From Amycolatopsis nivea (lineage in GTDB: Bacteria > Actinomycetota > Actinomycetes > Mycobacteriales > Pseudonocardiaceae), in assembly GCF_004522235.1 (NCBI RefSeq), contig NZ_SDLT01000016.1, forward strand, positions 1-64,000: a stretch of DNA of 64,000 nt, in the 5' to 3' direction. Shown here one piece after another: positions 16,069 to 23,291 of this stretch. The notes under the pieces are model-generated. The model ran no database searches. It saw only the letters and a list, made by a program, of their open reading frames with translations, and was not told the origin of the DNA. Position 1 is the first letter of the stretch, and every line of letters begins with the position of its first letter. A program made the translations under genes and the position numbers.

Positions 16069-16975
16069 GCGCACTGGGAGGCAGCACCCCCGCCCGGCGG
16101 GGGAGCGGTCCGAAGGCCCGGTTGTGGCGTCGGTGTGGCCGACCGGGACCGACAGTCTGACGGCCCAGCTGAACGAGGGCGGCTACCACGACGCCACCGG
16201 TGCCGACCACGCTCTGATGGCCCCGGCGATCGCCCGCCACGCCATCGCGGCGCTGACTCGGCCCGGCGATGTCGTGCTCGATCCCGACTGCGGGGCGGGC
16301 ACTACGATCGTCGAAGCGCTACGGGGCGGGCGGCACGCGATCGGGTTGACCGGGCAGCGGCGCTGGTGGCGTCTGGCGCGCACCAACGTGACTGCCACAA
16401 AGGCGCGCGGGGTGTTCGCCGACGGCATGGTCCTCATCCTCGACCGACGCCCCGGCACCGCGGTCGCCGCGGCCACCGCCGGACTGACCGGGCGGATCGA
16501 CCTCCTCCTGACGACCCTGCGGCCCAGTCCGGCTGGCGACATGGATGGTGCGCTGGAGCGATTGCACAGACTGCTGACGCAGTACCGGCCGCTGCTGCGT
16601 CCCGGCGGGCACGCGGTCATCACCAGTGCCCCGCGGCGCCACCCAGTGCGGCACGACCTGCTCGACGTTCCCAGCCGGATCACGGCGGTCGCCACCGCTG
16701 CCGGGCTGGCACCAGTCGCGCGGTGTGTGGCGCTGACCGCCACCGTGCGGCGAGGCCGCACCTACACCCGCGCGTCGCTGGCTCAGCGCCGCGCCGCCGC
16801 CCGTGCCGAACGCGCTCTCGGGCATCCGGTCGCGCTGCCCGCACATCACACCGCGCTGGTGCTCCGGGCCGATCCCGACGCGGCCTATCCGGCTCTGAAC
16901 CAACCCCTCCCCGCGCTGCCCGCGCCGTCGCACCGCGCCTGGCACGGAACAAGGCCCGATTTGGTCGTCGCCTGA
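16061..16975 (+). CDS. TRM11-like SAM-dependent methyltransferase lacking its catalytic motif
   Basis: The 304-residue protein contains VWPTGTDSLTAQLNEGGYHD, typical of the N-terminus of TRM11-like DNA methylases on actinobacterial elements, and an intact SAM-binding motif DVVLDPDCGAGTTIVEAL at about 70-87. At the expected catalytic position the family's TSPPY is replaced by LLLTTLRPSP. It may bind SAM without methylating, or have a changed target. GGAGA lies upstream of the ATG at 16061, which overlaps the previous gene's TAA. Confidence 0.7.
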   Translation: MSKRTGRQHPRPAGERSEGPVVASVWPTGTDSLTAQLNEGGYHDATGADHALMAPAIARHAIAALTRPGDVVLDPDCGAGTTIVEALRGGRHAIGLTGQRRWWRLARTNVTATKARGVFADGMVLILDRRPGTAVAAATAGLTGRIDLLLTTLRPSPAGDMDGALERLHRLLTQYRPLLRPGGHAVITSAPRRHPVRHDLLDVPSRITAVATAAGLAPVARCVALTATVRRGRTYTRASLAQRRAAARAERALGHPVALPAHHTALVLRADPDAAYPALNQPLPALPAPSHRAWHGTRPDLVVA

Positions 16976-17088
16976 AGTGTGGACCGCTTCACGCAAGATG
17001 CGCGTCGGTGCCCGTCTGCGGCGCGGCGACGCGATCCGACCTACTGCGGCTCGCAACCTCTGCTCAACGTGCCGAAGGAGCAAACCTT

Positions 17089-18324
17089 ATGGACACGGTC
17101 TACTACCGCGACGACGCGGTCACGCTCTACACTGGCGACGCCGCGACCACGTTGACCGGCCTGGCAGCCAATTCGGTGGACTGCGTGGTCACCAGCCCGC
17201 CGTACTGGGGGCTGCGCGACTACGGGACCGGAACTTGGGTCGGCGGCGATCCCGGGTGCGCGCACCTGGCCGCGGCCGGACGTGGCGGCAACGTTCCCCA
17301 GTCCAAACACCCTGGGCTTGCCTATCCCGCGTCCGCGGCGCATCGCGGTGGCGTGCCGCAGCGCTGCCGCCGGTGCGGCGCCCAGCGCGAGGACGACCAG
17401 CACGGCCTTGAACCGACCCCGCAGGACTACGTGGACCGGCTGCGGGAGGTCTTCGCGCAGCTGCATCGTGTCTTGGCCGACACCGGCACGGTGTGGCTGA
17501 ACTTGGGCGACTCGTACTCTGCCGAACCGCCCGGCCGCACCGGGGACGCGATGCGGGCGAGCACCTTGTCCGGCCGTAGCGCAGCAGCGCCACTGCGGGA
17601 ATCGGTGCGCCAGGCCGGGGTGGCGCGCACGCGGTCGTTGCCGCGGAAGAACCTGGTCGGGATGCCGTGGCGGGTCGCGTTCGCGTTGCAGGCCGACGGC
17701 TGGATTCTGCGCAACGCGATCGTGTGGCACAAACCCAACGCGATGCCCGAGTCCGTGCGCGACCGGCTCTCCAATCGCTACGAGATGCTGTTCCTGCTGA
17801 CCAAACAGCAGAAGTACTTCTTCGACCTCGATCCGATCCGCGAGCCATTTGCCTGTCCCGAGGCGGTCGGGGAGGGCATCGTCTTCGGCGGTGCGAACAA
17901 GGGCCGCCACGGCGGGATCGGTGCGACCGCGCGTCGCCGCGGGCACAGCGTGTACGGCAAATACCGCGACACTGAACCGTTCGCAGGGAAAGCCCCGGGG
18001 GACGCGATGCGCCCGACCGGGGCTCGGCACACCGCCGCGCACGCTCGGGGTAAGAATCCTGGTGACGTTTGGTCGATCACCACCCGCCCGTTGCGGGAAG
18101 CGCACTTCGCCGCGTTCCCGGTCGACATCCCGCTGCGCTGTATCGCCGCGGGATGCCCGGACGGCGGTGTGGTGCTCGACCCGTTCAGCGGTGCGGCCAC
18201 GACGGGACTGGCCGCGCGTCGGCTCGGCCGGTCCTATCTCGGCATCGACCTCAACCCGGCGTTCCACGACATCGGCTTGCGCCGTCTCGGCCTCCCCGCA
18301 CAGGACACCGGGAGGGCCGCATGA
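17089..18324 (+). CDS. Site-specific DNA methyltransferase 1 (TSPPYW type)
   Basis: The 411-residue enzyme has catalytic motif IV VVTSPPYWGLRDY (about 35-47) ahead of SAM motif I VVLDPFSGAATTGLAA (about 362-377), the permuted order of beta-class N4-cytosine or N6-adenine methylases. Between them an insert with CAHL and CRRCGAQ suggests a small zinc ribbon. No restriction endonuclease is adjacent, so it is probably a solitary methylase, perhaps shielding incoming element DNA from host restriction. GGAG lies 8 bases before the ATG at 17089; the 113 bp before it are non-coding. It ends with an ATGA overlap. Confidence 0.9.
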   Translation: MDTVYYRDDAVTLYTGDAATTLTGLAANSVDCVVTSPPYWGLRDYGTGTWVGGDPGCAHLAAAGRGGNVPQSKHPGLAYPASAAHRGGVPQRCRRCGAQREDDQHGLEPTPQDYVDRLREVFAQLHRVLADTGTVWLNLGDSYSAEPPGRTGDAMRASTLSGRSAAAPLRESVRQAGVARTRSLPRKNLVGMPWRVAFALQADGWILRNAIVWHKPNAMPESVRDRLSNRYEMLFLLTKQQKYFFDLDPIREPFACPEAVGEGIVFGGANKGRHGGIGATARRRGHSVYGKYRDTEPFAGKAPGDAMRPTGARHTAAHARGKNPGDVWSITTRPLREAHFAAFPVDIPLRCIAAGCPDGGVVLDPFSGAATTGLAARRLGRSYLGIDLNPAFHDIGLRRLGLPAQDTGRAA

Positions 18325-19358
18325 CTACTTGCGCAGCACACGCCCGTGCGGACGCCGCCATCACGCTGGTGACCGCCGACGCGGAAGCCGCGCTCCGCAA
18401 TCTGCCAGAGGATTCGGTGGACTGTCTGGTCACCAGCCCGCCTTACTGGCGGCTGCGCGACTACGCCCCGGACGCCTGGACCGGCGGCCGACCCGGCTGC
18501 CGTCACCGCCCGGCCAGTCTCCGCGACGCGGGTGCCAGGCGGTGGCGGTGCCAAGACTGCGGGGACCGGCGCGAGCATCCGCAGACCGGGCTGGAAGCGA
18601 CCGCGGATGACTACCTCGCAGCCCTTCGCGCGGTGTTCGCCGCGGCCCGGCGCGTGCTGGCTCCGCGGGCCACGGTGTGGGTCAACCTGGGTGACAGCTA
18701 CTCCACCAACTCCGACGGCTACTGGTGCGCGACCCCCGGCCAGGCCGGTCAGCCGCACTACCGGTCACGAGCGGACGTGCCGCACAAGAATCTGCTCGGC
18801 ATGCCGTGGCGGCTGGCCTTCGCACTGCAAAGCGACGGGTGGATCTTGCGGTCGGCGATCGTGTGGCACAAGCCCCACGCCACGCCCACCCCGGTCTCCG
18901 ATCGGCTCGCGACCCGCCACGAGATGCTCTTCCTGTTCGTCACGCAACCGGATTACTACTTCGACCTCGACGCGATCCGGCAGCCGTATACCGGCGACCG
19001 TGCCCTGTCCCGTCGCGCCTACCGCGGCGGCACGAAGCCGAATACAGCACGCGGAACCTGGCTTCGCGCACCCGCCGACGGGCAGCGCGGTCGCAACCCC
19101 GGCAACGTGTGGACCGTTCCACCCGACCGCACCCGCGGCGGCCATCCGGCACCGTCGCCGGTGGAGATCCCGCGCCGGTGCATCGCGGCCGGATGCCCGC
19201 CGGGCGGTCACGTCCTGGACCCGTTCAGCGGCAGCGGCACCACCGGCGTGGCCGCTCGCGCGCTCGGCCGGCGTTTCACCGGCATCGACACCAACCCCGC
19301 CTACCACGACCTCGCACAGCGGCGACTGGACGCAGGCAGGCATGGGGGAGACCGATGA
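18321..19358 (+). CDS. Site-specific DNA methyltransferase 2 (TSPPYW type)
   Basis: The 345-residue paralogue of the preceding gene has LVTSPPYWRLRDY (about 36-48), a putative zinc ribbon (GCRH with CQDCGDRR, about 62-92), RKNLLGMPW-like AHKNLLGMPW variants in the middle (PHKNLLGMPWRLAF), and SAM motif HVLDPFSGSGTTGVAA (about 295-310). It has the same beta-class order. The residue after PPYW differs (Arg instead of Gly), hinting at a different target. Both ends overlap neighbours by ATGA, so the three methylases are translated as a unit. Confidence 0.9.
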   Translation: MTTCAAHARADAAITLVTADAEAALRNLPEDSVDCLVTSPPYWRLRDYAPDAWTGGRPGCRHRPASLRDAGARRWRCQDCGDRREHPQTGLEATADDYLAALRAVFAAARRVLAPRATVWVNLGDSYSTNSDGYWCATPGQAGQPHYRSRADVPHKNLLGMPWRLAFALQSDGWILRSAIVWHKPHATPTPVSDRLATRHEMLFLFVTQPDYYFDLDAIRQPYTGDRALSRRAYRGGTKPNTARGTWLRAPADGQRGRNPGNVWTVPPDRTRGGHPAPSPVEIPRRCIAAGCPPGGHVLDPFSGSGTTGVAARALGRRFTGIDTNPAYHDLAQRRLDAGRHGGDR

Positions 19359-20167
19359 CGGCCGGAACTGGGGCGGCGGTGCGGTTGTGCGTCGGCGATG
19401 CGCGTGAGGTGGTGGCAGGGATGGCAGCTGGGTCGGTGGATTGCGTCGTGACGTCGCCGCCGTATTGGGGTTTGCGGGACTACCGCGTCGTCGGGCAATA
19501 CGGTGTCGAGTCCACCGTGGATGGATATGTCGCGCGACTGGCCGGGGTCTTCGGGGAGCTGTCGCGGGTGCTGGCGCTGGGCGGGACGGTGTGGCTGAAT
19601 CTGGGTGATTGTTTCGGCGGGTCGTGGGGGAATTACGTGGCGCCGGGCTCGGTCGCGCGCACTGCTGCGGTGCGGGCGGCGACGGGGTACGGGGTGCATC
19701 GGCCGCCGCAGTCGTTGTTTCGGCGCAAGGATCTGGTGGGTGTGCCGTGGCGGGTGGCGTTGTCGTTGCAGGATCGTGGGTGGCTGGTGCGGAATGCGGT
19801 GGTGTGGGAGAAGCCGAACGCGCGGCCGGAGAGTGTGCGGGACCGGCTTGCCCAGCGGTACGAGTCGGTGTTCCTGCTGACCCGGTCGCCGGTGCACTGG
19901 TTCGCGGCGGAGGGGATGACGGATCTTTGGCGGGTCCCGGCGGGGCGTTCGGGTACGGGGCATCCGGCAGCGGGGACGCTGGAGATCGCGCGGCGTTGTG
20001 TCCGTCTGGGGTGCCCGCCCGGTGGTGTGGTGCTGGATCCCTTTTGCGGCAGCGGGACCACCGGGATCGCCGCGCTGGAACACGGGTGCTCGTTCGTCGG
20101 CGTCGATCTGGATCCGGATTGTCACGACCTGGCCTGCCGCCGCCTGACGGGTGCGGTGGTCTCGTGA
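19355..20167 (+). CDS. Site-specific DNA methyltransferase 3 (TSPPYW type, short)
   Basis: This 270-residue enzyme has VVTSPPYWGLRDY (about 29-41) and GVVLDPFCGSGTTGIAA (about 225-241). It lacks the zinc-ribbon insert of the two preceding paralogues, so it is the minimal form of the fold. Its codons favour G and T in third positions more than those of the previous two genes, which are C-rich, suggesting a separate origin. Its last bases overlap the excisionase start as GTGA. Confidence 0.9.
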   Translation: MTAGTGAAVRLCVGDAREVVAGMAAGSVDCVVTSPPYWGLRDYRVVGQYGVESTVDGYVARLAGVFGELSRVLALGGTVWLNLGDCFGGSWGNYVAPGSVARTAAVRAATGYGVHRPPQSLFRRKDLVGVPWRVALSLQDRGWLVRNAVVWEKPNARPESVRDRLAQRYESVFLLTRSPVHWFAAEGMTDLWRVPAGRSGTGHPAAGTLEIARRCVRLGCPPGGVVLDPFCGSGTTGIAALEHGCSFVGVDLDPDCHDLACRRLTGAVVS

Positions 20168-20385
20168 ACGCAGCGGCCGTGCTGACGTTGGGGGAGGTGG
20201 CCGCGTTGCCGGCGGTGGTGGATCTGATGACCGCGGCGCGGGCGTTGCGGATCGGCCGGACGACGGCGTACGCGCTGGCGCGCGACGGTGGTTTCCCGTG
20301 TCCGGTGCTGCGCGTCGGCGGGGAATACCGCGTCCCGACCGCCGGGTTGCGACGGGTCCTTGGCCTGGACGAGCCTGCTGGCTGA
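20164..20385 (+). CDS. xis: Excisionase-like HTH protein
   Basis: The 73-residue protein contains LMTAARALRIGRTTAYALAR followed by FPCPVLRVGGEYRVPTAGLRRVLGL, the MerR-like HTH_17 fold of excisionases and their relatives. Xis proteins bend attachment-site DNA and bias the integrase to excision. It starts with GTG overlapping the methylase stop and lies 126 bp before the integrase, the standard xis-int order. Its coupling to the methylase operon suggests excision is induced together with DNA modification. Confidence 0.8.
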   Translation: MNAAAVLTLGEVAALPAVVDLMTAARALRIGRTTAYALARDGGFPCPVLRVGGEYRVPTAGLRRVLGLDEPAG

Positions 20386-20511
20386 GCGCTGCTCGGGGAT
20401 TCGCCGGATCGGGTGGTGTCGCTCGGGCTCGGGCTTCCCCGAGCGGGTTCTGCAGCGCGAGCATGACGGCAACCCGCTGATTCAACGCAACCGAGGGGAA
20501 GGCGGCAGGCG

Positions 20512-22128
20512 ATGGCCGAGGGATCGGTGTACAAACGCTGTTCCTGCAAGGACAGCAACGGTCGCAGTCTGGGTGCGGCGTGCCCGAGACTGGAACAGAG
20601 CCGGCACGGGCAGTGGTGCTACCGCATCGAGCTGCCCGCGGACCGCGGCGGGAATCGTCGGCCGCGGCGTCGCAGCGGGTTCGAGACCGCGACGAAGGCG
20701 CAGAAGGAACTCAGTCACGTCGGCGACCTGCTCGCGCTCGCCGGGGACGACGAGGACACCCTGGGCAAGATCGCGGACGTGATCGCCGCCGCGATCACCG
20801 CACGCCAGAAACTCCCGGAACTGGAAGACATGCGCCGGCTGGTGCGGGCCGGGGCAGAGGTGCTGGAGCACCCTTTGATGGACGAGGTGTTCACCGCGTT
20901 TCTCGCGACGAAAAAGAAAACCCGCTCCCGCAACACCTACCGTTCCTACGAGTCGCATGTGCGGCTGTATCTGCGGCCGCATCTGGGACATATTCGCCGG
21001 GACAAACTGCGTGTGGCGCATCTGGAGGGCATGTTCGACGCGATCGTGGAGCACAACGACGTGATCGCCGAGTACCGGGCCAGCAAGGATCCCCGCAAGG
21101 TCGCGGCCGTGAAGTGGCAGCGGCCGGTCGGACCGACCTCGATCCGGCGGATCCGGGAAACGCTGCGGGCGGCGCTGAGCCCGGCGGTGAAGGAAGGCCT
21201 GCTCACGGTCAATGTCGCGTCGTTGGTGGAGTTGCCCCCGGCCAAACGCCCGACCGCGAAGGTGTGGACCGACGAGCGGGTCGCGCGGTGGCGGGAGACG
21301 GGAGAGGTTCCGTCGCCGGTGATGGTGTGGACCCCGCAGCAGACCGGCCGGTTCCTCGACCACGCGGTCCACGATCCGCTGTACGCGTTGTTCCATCTGA
21401 TCGCTCATGTCGGGCTTCGGCGCGGGGAAGCATGCGGTCAGCGGCGCGTCGACACCTATCTGGATTCCGCTGCGCTGGATGTGACGAATCAGATCGTGCA
21501 GTACGGCTGGGAGACCGGGCAGTCCGCGCCCAAGACGACGTCGTCGGAGAGCCTGGTCGCGTTGGACGGCGGCACGGTGCTCGTGCTGCGTCAGCACCTG
21601 GCAGACCAGGATGAGGCGATCGCGCGGCTTGGTGCCGGCTGGGTCGGCAGCGGACTGTTGTTCACCCAGCCCGATGGCAGCGCGTTGCACCCGGCCGATG
21701 TCACCGCGCGTTTTCAGGAGCTGGCACGCCAGGCCGGGTTGCCGCCGATCCGGCTGCACGACCTGCGCCACGGAGCGGCCACTCTCGCTCTCGCGGCCGG
21801 GGCGGACATGAAGGTGGTGCAGCACATGCTCCGGCATTCCTCGATCACCGTCACCATGGACACCTACACCACCGTGCTGCCCGAAGTCGCGCTCGCGGCG
21901 GCCGAGGCCACCGCCAAGATCATCCCGCGGTCAGCACCGCGACAGCTCGGGCGCGACTCGGGCTCGCCACCGACCATTGTGGACAGTCCGGAACCGGAAG
22001 AAAAGCTTCCAGAAAACCAAAATCCCCAGGTCGAAAACTTCTCGAACCTGGGGATTAAGGGTGCGCCATCAGGGACTCGAACCCCGAACCCGCTGGTTAA
22101 GAGCCAGCTGCTCTGCCAATTGAGCTAA
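20512..22128 (+). CDS. int: Tyrosine integrase
   Basis: The 538-residue recombinase has an N-terminal Cys-containing arm-type domain (SVYKRCSCKDSNGR), a core-binding SAM-like domain (about 125-250) and a catalytic domain with HVGLRRGEACG (Arg I, about 303), LHDLRHGAATLAL (His-x-x-Arg, about 415) and TMDTYTTV (nucleophilic Tyr, about 449). It integrates and excises the element at the tRNA-Lys gene. The frame continues about 65 residues past the usual family end, through a stem-loop and into the tRNA, ending at 22128, so the last 20 or so residues are encoded by attachment-site sequence. Confidence 0.92.
   Translation: MAEGSVYKRCSCKDSNGRSLGAACPRLEQSRHGQWCYRIELPADRGGNRRPRRRSGFETATKAQKELSHVGDLLALAGDDEDTLGKIADVIAAAITARQKLPELEDMRRLVRAGAEVLEHPLMDEVFTAFLATKKKTRSRNTYRSYESHVRLYLRPHLGHIRRDKLRVAHLEGMFDAIVEHNDVIAEYRASKDPRKVAAVKWQRPVGPTSIRRIRETLRAALSPAVKEGLLTVNVASLVELPPAKRPTAKVWTDERVARWRETGEVPSPVMVWTPQQTGRFLDHAVHDPLYALFHLIAHVGLRRGEACGQRRVDTYLDSAALDVTNQIVQYGWETGQSAPKTTSSESLVALDGGTVLVLRQHLADQDEAIARLGAGWVGSGLLFTQPDGSALHPADVTARFQELARQAGLPPIRLHDLRHGAATLALAAGADMKVVQHMLRHSSITVTMDTYTTVLPEVALAAAEATAKIIPRSAPRQLGRDSGSPPTIVDSPEPEEKLPENQNPQVENFSNLGIKGAPSGTRTPNPLVKSQLLCQLS
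22021..22056 (-). terminator. Rho-independent terminator of tRNA-Lys
   Basis: A perfect 11-bp inverted repeat (22021-22031 and 22046-22056) with a 14-base loop is followed on the minus strand by a T-rich run, directly after the tRNA 3' end. It lies inside the integrase coding frame and on the element side of the tRNA, so the element appears to supply the terminator. Confidence 0.75.
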
Positions 22129-22134
22129 TGGCGC
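22062..22134 (-). tRNA. tRNA-Lys (anticodon CTT), element attachment site
   Basis: A full cloverleaf can be drawn: acceptor GCGCCAT/ATGGCGC, anticodon stem CTGG/CCAG around loop CTCTTAA (anticodon CTT), T arm with GTTCGAGTC. CCA is not encoded. The element's integrase lies immediately past the 3' end, so this gene carries the attR-type junction and is rebuilt intact by the element. Confidence 0.95.
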
Positions 22135-22373
22135 TTGGTGCTTCCCGCCGCTGTGGTTTCCCTCGGCGACGTGGAAAAGATTAGCAGGGCGTTCAGGCCC
22201 CGTTTCAGGGGGGTCCCCTTTTCTGCTCGCCGGGACAACAGCCCAGGTCAGCGGCGGTGACCACCCATGAACCCGGGCAGCGTCGGCCGACGCGGCAGCG
22301 GGCGGGTCGGACGGGAGACCCCAGTGACCTGCGCGACACCGGCACTCGCCACAGTACCCCGGAAATGACAAAA

Positions 22374-22411
22374 CCCCGGCTTCTCCGAAAAAGATCTCGG
22401 TGAAGCCGGGG
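22374..22411 (-). terminator. Terminator of tRNA-His
   Basis: A perfect 10-bp stem (22374-22383 and 22402-22411) lies 7 bp past the tRNA-His 3' end and is followed on the minus strand by TTTTG. Confidence 0.8.
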
Positions 22412-22417
22412 TGCGCG

Positions 22418-22491
22418 GGTGGCTAACGGGGCTCGAACCCGCGACCTCCTGGACCACAACCAGGTGCTCTACCAGCTGAGCTATAGCCACC
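22418..22491 (-). tRNA. tRNA-His (anticodon GTG)
   Basis: Cloverleaf with the extra 5' G (position -1) pairing with C73, acceptor GTGGCTA/TAGCCAC, and anticodon loop TTGTGGT between CTGG and CCAG. CCA is not encoded. The 283 bp between the two tRNAs contain no gene. Confidence 0.95.
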
Positions 22492-22564
22492 ATCTGGCAA
22501 AAGATCTCGCGATCACCTTGCTGGAAGCAATCCTAGCGGGTGCCCGCGAGCGCTTTTCAGGGGG

Positions 22565-23173
22565 TCACCCTCGGTGGCGTTCCAGCACTTCGGCGGCGGC
22601 GGCTTTGGCCTCGTCGCTCGTCGGGCCGGGCTGGGGGACGAAGGCGATCGCGCGGTAGTACTCGAGTTCGCCGACGGACTCCTTGATGTCCGCGAGCGCG
22701 CGGTGGGCCAGGCCTTTCTCCGGCTTGGCGTAGTAGATCCGCGGGTACCAGCGGCGCACGAGCTCCTTCACCGACGACACGTCGACCATCCGGTAGTGCA
22801 GATGGTTGTCGAGTTCCGGCATGTCGCGGGCGATGAAGCCGCGGTCGGTGGCGATCGAGTTGCCGGCCAGCGGCGCGCTGGCCGGGTCCGGCACCCATTC
22901 GCGGATGTACTCCAGCACGCGCTGCTCGGCCTCGGCGAGCGTGGTCGTCGAGGCGCGGACTTCTTCGGTGAGGCCGGACTTGGCGTGCATGTCGTGGACG
23001 ACCTGCGGCATGCCGTCGAGCTTGGCGTCGTCGGCGTGGATGACGATGTCGACGCCCTCGCCCAGCACGTTCAGGTCGGCGTCGGTCACCAGCGCGGCTA
23101 TTTCGATCAACGCGTCCTTGCCGAGGTCGAGCCCCGTCATCTCGCAGTCGATCCAGACAAGATGGTCGTTCAC
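22565..23173 (-). CDS. orn: Oligoribonuclease
   Basis: The 202-residue product matches Orn throughout: HLVWIDCEMTGLDLGKDALI supplies the first Asp and Glu of the DEDDh exonuclease, APLAGNSIATDRGFI and GLAHRALADIKESV the rest. Orn degrades two- to five-nucleotide RNA remnants and linear cyclic-dinucleotide products in the cytoplasm. The GTG at 23173 gives the family's usual N-terminus (M-N-D-x-L-V-W); a GTG two codons earlier is possible. The gene lies just downstream of tRNA-His sequences on the same strand and diverges from the HerA-like gene. Confidence 0.95.
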   Translation of the reverse strand: MNDHLVWIDCEMTGLDLGKDALIEIAALVTDADLNVLGEGVDIVIHADDAKLDGMPQVVHDMHAKSGLTEEVRASTTTLAEAEQRVLEYIREWVPDPASAPLAGNSIATDRGFIARDMPELDNHLHYRMVDVSSVKELVRRWYPRIYYAKPEKGLAHRALADIKESVGELEYYRAIAFVPQPGPTSDEAKAAAAEVLERHRG

Positions 23174-23291
23174 CCGCACCACCCTAACCCGACACGGGGA
23201 TATCAGCGGCGTCACCTGGGCTTCCGGCGCGTTACGCTCGGTCAGCCAGTGCAGCGAGGTGTGATTTCGGACTCGGAACGGGGTGCGGCCA

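Larger units (their letters stand above)
1..22134. mobile_element. Integrative conjugative element (right part), integrated at tRNA-Lys
   Basis: A tyrosine integrase and an excisionase lie directly beside the 3' end of a tRNA-Lys gene, the usual layout at one end of a tRNA-borne integrative element. Inward follow a DNA methylase cassette and a minus-strand conjugation module with VirB2-, VirB3-, VirB4-, VirB6- and VirD4-like genes. The set implies type IV secretion rather than the single FtsK/TraB translocase of classical actinomycete AICEs. No relaxase, replication initiator or second copy of the tRNA 3' end is visible, so the left boundary is inferred to lie outside the window. Confidence 0.85.

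Noticed and set aside
1..22061. Second copy of the tRNA 3' end (left attachment site)
   Set aside because: I found no repeat of the tRNA-Lys 3' half in this stretch, so the element's left end is judged to lie outside the window.
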